The notes under the pieces are model-generated. The model ran no database searches. It was not told the DNA's origin and was given only the letters and a program-made list of their open reading frames with translations. Of a DNA stretch of 64,000 nt, positions 62,255-64,000 are shown piece by piece. Numbering within the stretch: position 1 is the first letter of the stretch; each line of letters opens with the position of its first letter. Location of the stretch: contig OX422185.1 in NCBI GenBank assembly GCA_949130485.1, positions 4,529,928 to 4,593,927 on the forward strand, written 5' to 3'. The position numbers and the translations under genes were made by a program. Source of the stretch: Agelas oroides. Its lineage: Eukaryota; Porifera; Demospongiae; Agelasida; Agelasidae.

Positions 62255-63270
62255 CTTATCAGAGTGCGAATTAACACGACACAGTATACAGTAATTCAAG
62301 GTTATGGTATACTTCCAGTAGGCTCCTCCAAAGCAGAGGAGGTCTGACACGGTTGAACTTCACTAATTAAAGTGGCTGAGGTCACACCAATTGATTTTTC
62401 GTATCTCAACAGACTAGCTCTCTCGACTTTGATTGCGGTGGGCCCCAGTTTTCAAATCAAGATTCAAGGCTAAGGCCAGTCACAGAAAAAGCTAAAAAGC
62501 TTTCTACCTTGCAATATCCAAGATCAATTAGTGATGACCTCAGTTGTTTTAATTGGCAAAGGCCAACCATGTCCGACCTCCTCTGCCTCAAGAATAAGGA
62601 GGCGCTTGTAATTCAGGGGCTTCCGGTATATTTCTGGTAGGCAGGGCAACGCCAACACATACGTTGAGCAAGATGAGGCTGTATTTTCAGAGCTCTCTTT
62701 TGCTGCAATTGGCAAGAAAGCCTAATACTATGAGAGACAGTGTTAATATAAATTCTGCATCCATTGGCAATACCAGACAAATTTTAGAAAGCAATCAATG
62801 AGCGTCCACATTATCAAGTACAGCTCAGGTACTGGTGGGACTGCGAAGCCTGTCCGCTTTACAGAATATCAAGGTGTTTGTAAACAAGGGCTTATATAGG
62901 TAAATTTTTGGGACTATGCCTGTTCAATTGGATAATCGCAACATCCGCAAATCAGGGGCCTGGAAGAGGAGGTCCACTGTATAAATCTCAAAAATATGCC
63001 CATGGACAATGAACAGCTCATCAAAGAGGGGAGTGGTGTATTTTTGAGAGTTGTAATAAAAAATACGTCCACCCTATGTGAGCTCACACACAGTTAGTCT
63101 CGCCCTGTTTATGTATGCATGCAGTGTCTCTTCAATGTCCATGCATGCACTTGCTTATGCAGTTACAGTCCTCTTGTACAGAGTTGCTTCGTTGGTGTTT
63201 TTCGCTTAACATATTTGCAAGTACTGCGGCATAAATAGGTGGGCATACTTTCAAGAGAGAGAGAAAAGCA
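62255..63270. other. unknown sequence with a pogo-like tip
   Basis: A small inverted pair GCAGAGGAGGTCTGAC / TCCGACCTCCTCTGC (about 62332 and 62572). The minus strand of 62962-62981 reads TACAGTGGACCTCCTCTTCC, resembling a pogo/Tigger end. The minus-strand 63-codon frame at 62524-62715 has no recognised domain. Confidence 0.4.
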
Positions 63271-63271
63271 C

Positions 63272-63440
63272 ATGTGGCAGTCCCGAATAGAAATCGAATA
63301 TTATTCCGTCGCGTATTTCGAGCACATCACCTACTTTGATGCTCTATAACGCTGAGCTTCCGCTAAGGGGGGGACTCATACGCGCTTCATAGACGCATCA
63401 GATATTCGTGTTTACACGTCGCATATGAGCCCCGCCCTTT
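63272..63440. mobile_element. foldback MITE, left part, between flank duplicates
   Basis: ATGTGGCAGTCCCGAATAG to TATGAGCCCCGCCCTTT. The sequence AGGTGGGCATACTTTCAAG with a GA run and AAAGCACATG is present on both sides (63237-63273 and 63440-63490), much longer than a normal target-site duplication. Confidence 0.65.
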
Positions 63441-63769
63441 AGGTGGGCATACTTTCAAGAGAGAGAGAGAGAGAGAGAGAAAAGCACATGCAACACTTCA
63501 TTCAAAAAAGGGAGTGGGCTTATTTTTGAGGCTGGGCCTATTTTCAAGAGATTAGGGTACAGCTATACAGAGCACTAAGGGTACACATCTTTTAAAGTAA
63601 CGTTGCCCTTTGAAACCATTTCTGTTACCACGGCACATCTGCACCACAAATGCAGCTCCAGAATGTGTACACTAAGCTCCAAAAGACCAAAGCAAATCTC
63701 CAGTTAGTCTCGTCCCCAGACAAAACTTTTCACACGTACCCTGCAACTTCATCGAAAAATACCGTATTT

Positions 63770-64000
63770 CTTCAATCGGACACCACAGCTACTACGTACA
63801 TACGTGTTACAGAGAGGTACTAGGTATACGGAACATTGCACGTGAAGAAAATGGCTGACTTAGTCGTGGAAAGTTTATAATGCTTTAACTTTTGAACTAA
63901 GCGGTTTTAGAGAAAAAGGCTTTTTAGTTTTACTGCATTTTCCGAGCTGTAGCTGCTGATACCTCTCGTTGGACGGCTAAAAGCGTGAGAAGGCAGAATA
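63770..64000. repeat. interspersed repeat H, copy 3, cut by window edge
   Basis: ACGTGTTACAGAGAGGTAC, GTGAAGAAAATGGCTGAC and TGAGAAGGCAGAATA match 15790-15980 and 45560-45760. Confidence 0.75.

Overview
This window looks like animal (metazoan) DNA from a gene-poor, repeat-saturated region. There are no operons and no long open frames apart from tandem-repeat artefacts. What the sequence does hold is dense CA/TG microsatellites, minisatellites, and many short foldback elements with terminal inverted repeats and target-site duplications. The few coding relics (RecQ-like helicase start, ZAD-like zinc protein, FLYWCH-like finger, tyrosine-recombinase piece, STPR-like basic repeats) recur in marine invertebrates. 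A sponge or similar basal animal is my best guess, from general resemblance only.

The dominant feature is a dispersed family of about 34 Sm-class snRNA-like elements, roughly one per 2 kb, about 31 of them on the minus strand. A typical copy, read in RNA sense, has an ATTCAT...ATGAAT palindrome, often a TGACGTCA site, a conserved block CCCACAAGTGTTAGGAAC, a TATATAA box, a variable body of about 45-80 nt, an AATTTTTGG Sm-like site, and immediately after it a 3' hairpin whose arms covary between copies. Promoter and 3' end are conserved while the body differs from subfamily to subfamily. A retroposed SINE would not be expected to behave this way. This is the most interesting signal in the window.

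Layout. 0-4 kb: a composite repeat with a hAT-like MITE insertion, four snRNA-like copies and a 50-bp minisatellite. 4.3-6.5 kb: a TA-flanked MITE, a long foldback, an STPR-like relic and a 263-bp foldback. 7-10.4 kb: a long TG tract and a 37-bp minisatellite. 12.8-14.4 kb: a segment duplicated at 30.9-32.7 kb. 16.7-17.3 kb: a segment duplicated at 40.2-40.8 kb. 19.3-23.2 kb: a second composite repeat in which the 50-bp minisatellite has grown to 2.5 kb. 23.8-26 kb: composite repeats, a tyrosine-recombinase fossil and a foldback with a 9-bp target-site duplication. 28.4-29.6 kb: a similar foldback and a long repeat recurring at 47.6 and 57-58 kb. 33.0-34.1 kb: a 15-bp minisatellite. 35.4-36.0 kb: a piggyBac-like MITE inside a short tandem array. 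37.5-46.5 kb: coding relics and two possible orphan exons. 46.6-47.3 and 50.5-51.0 kb: an inverted duplicated open segment. 48.8-53.6 kb: composite repeats with nested insertions. 53.8-54.3 kb: a 67-bp minisatellite. 56.0-56.65 kb: the only convincing protein-coding locus, a ZAD-like zinc-binding ORF running head-on into the first coding part of a RecQ-like helicase. 57-64 kb: more repeats.

Most of the architecture is explained by DNA-level duplication and transposition. Several insertions can be proved inside the window because an empty-site copy of the target repeat is present elsewhere. All calls come from reading the sequence. Expression of the snRNA-like elements and the identity of the organism are inference.
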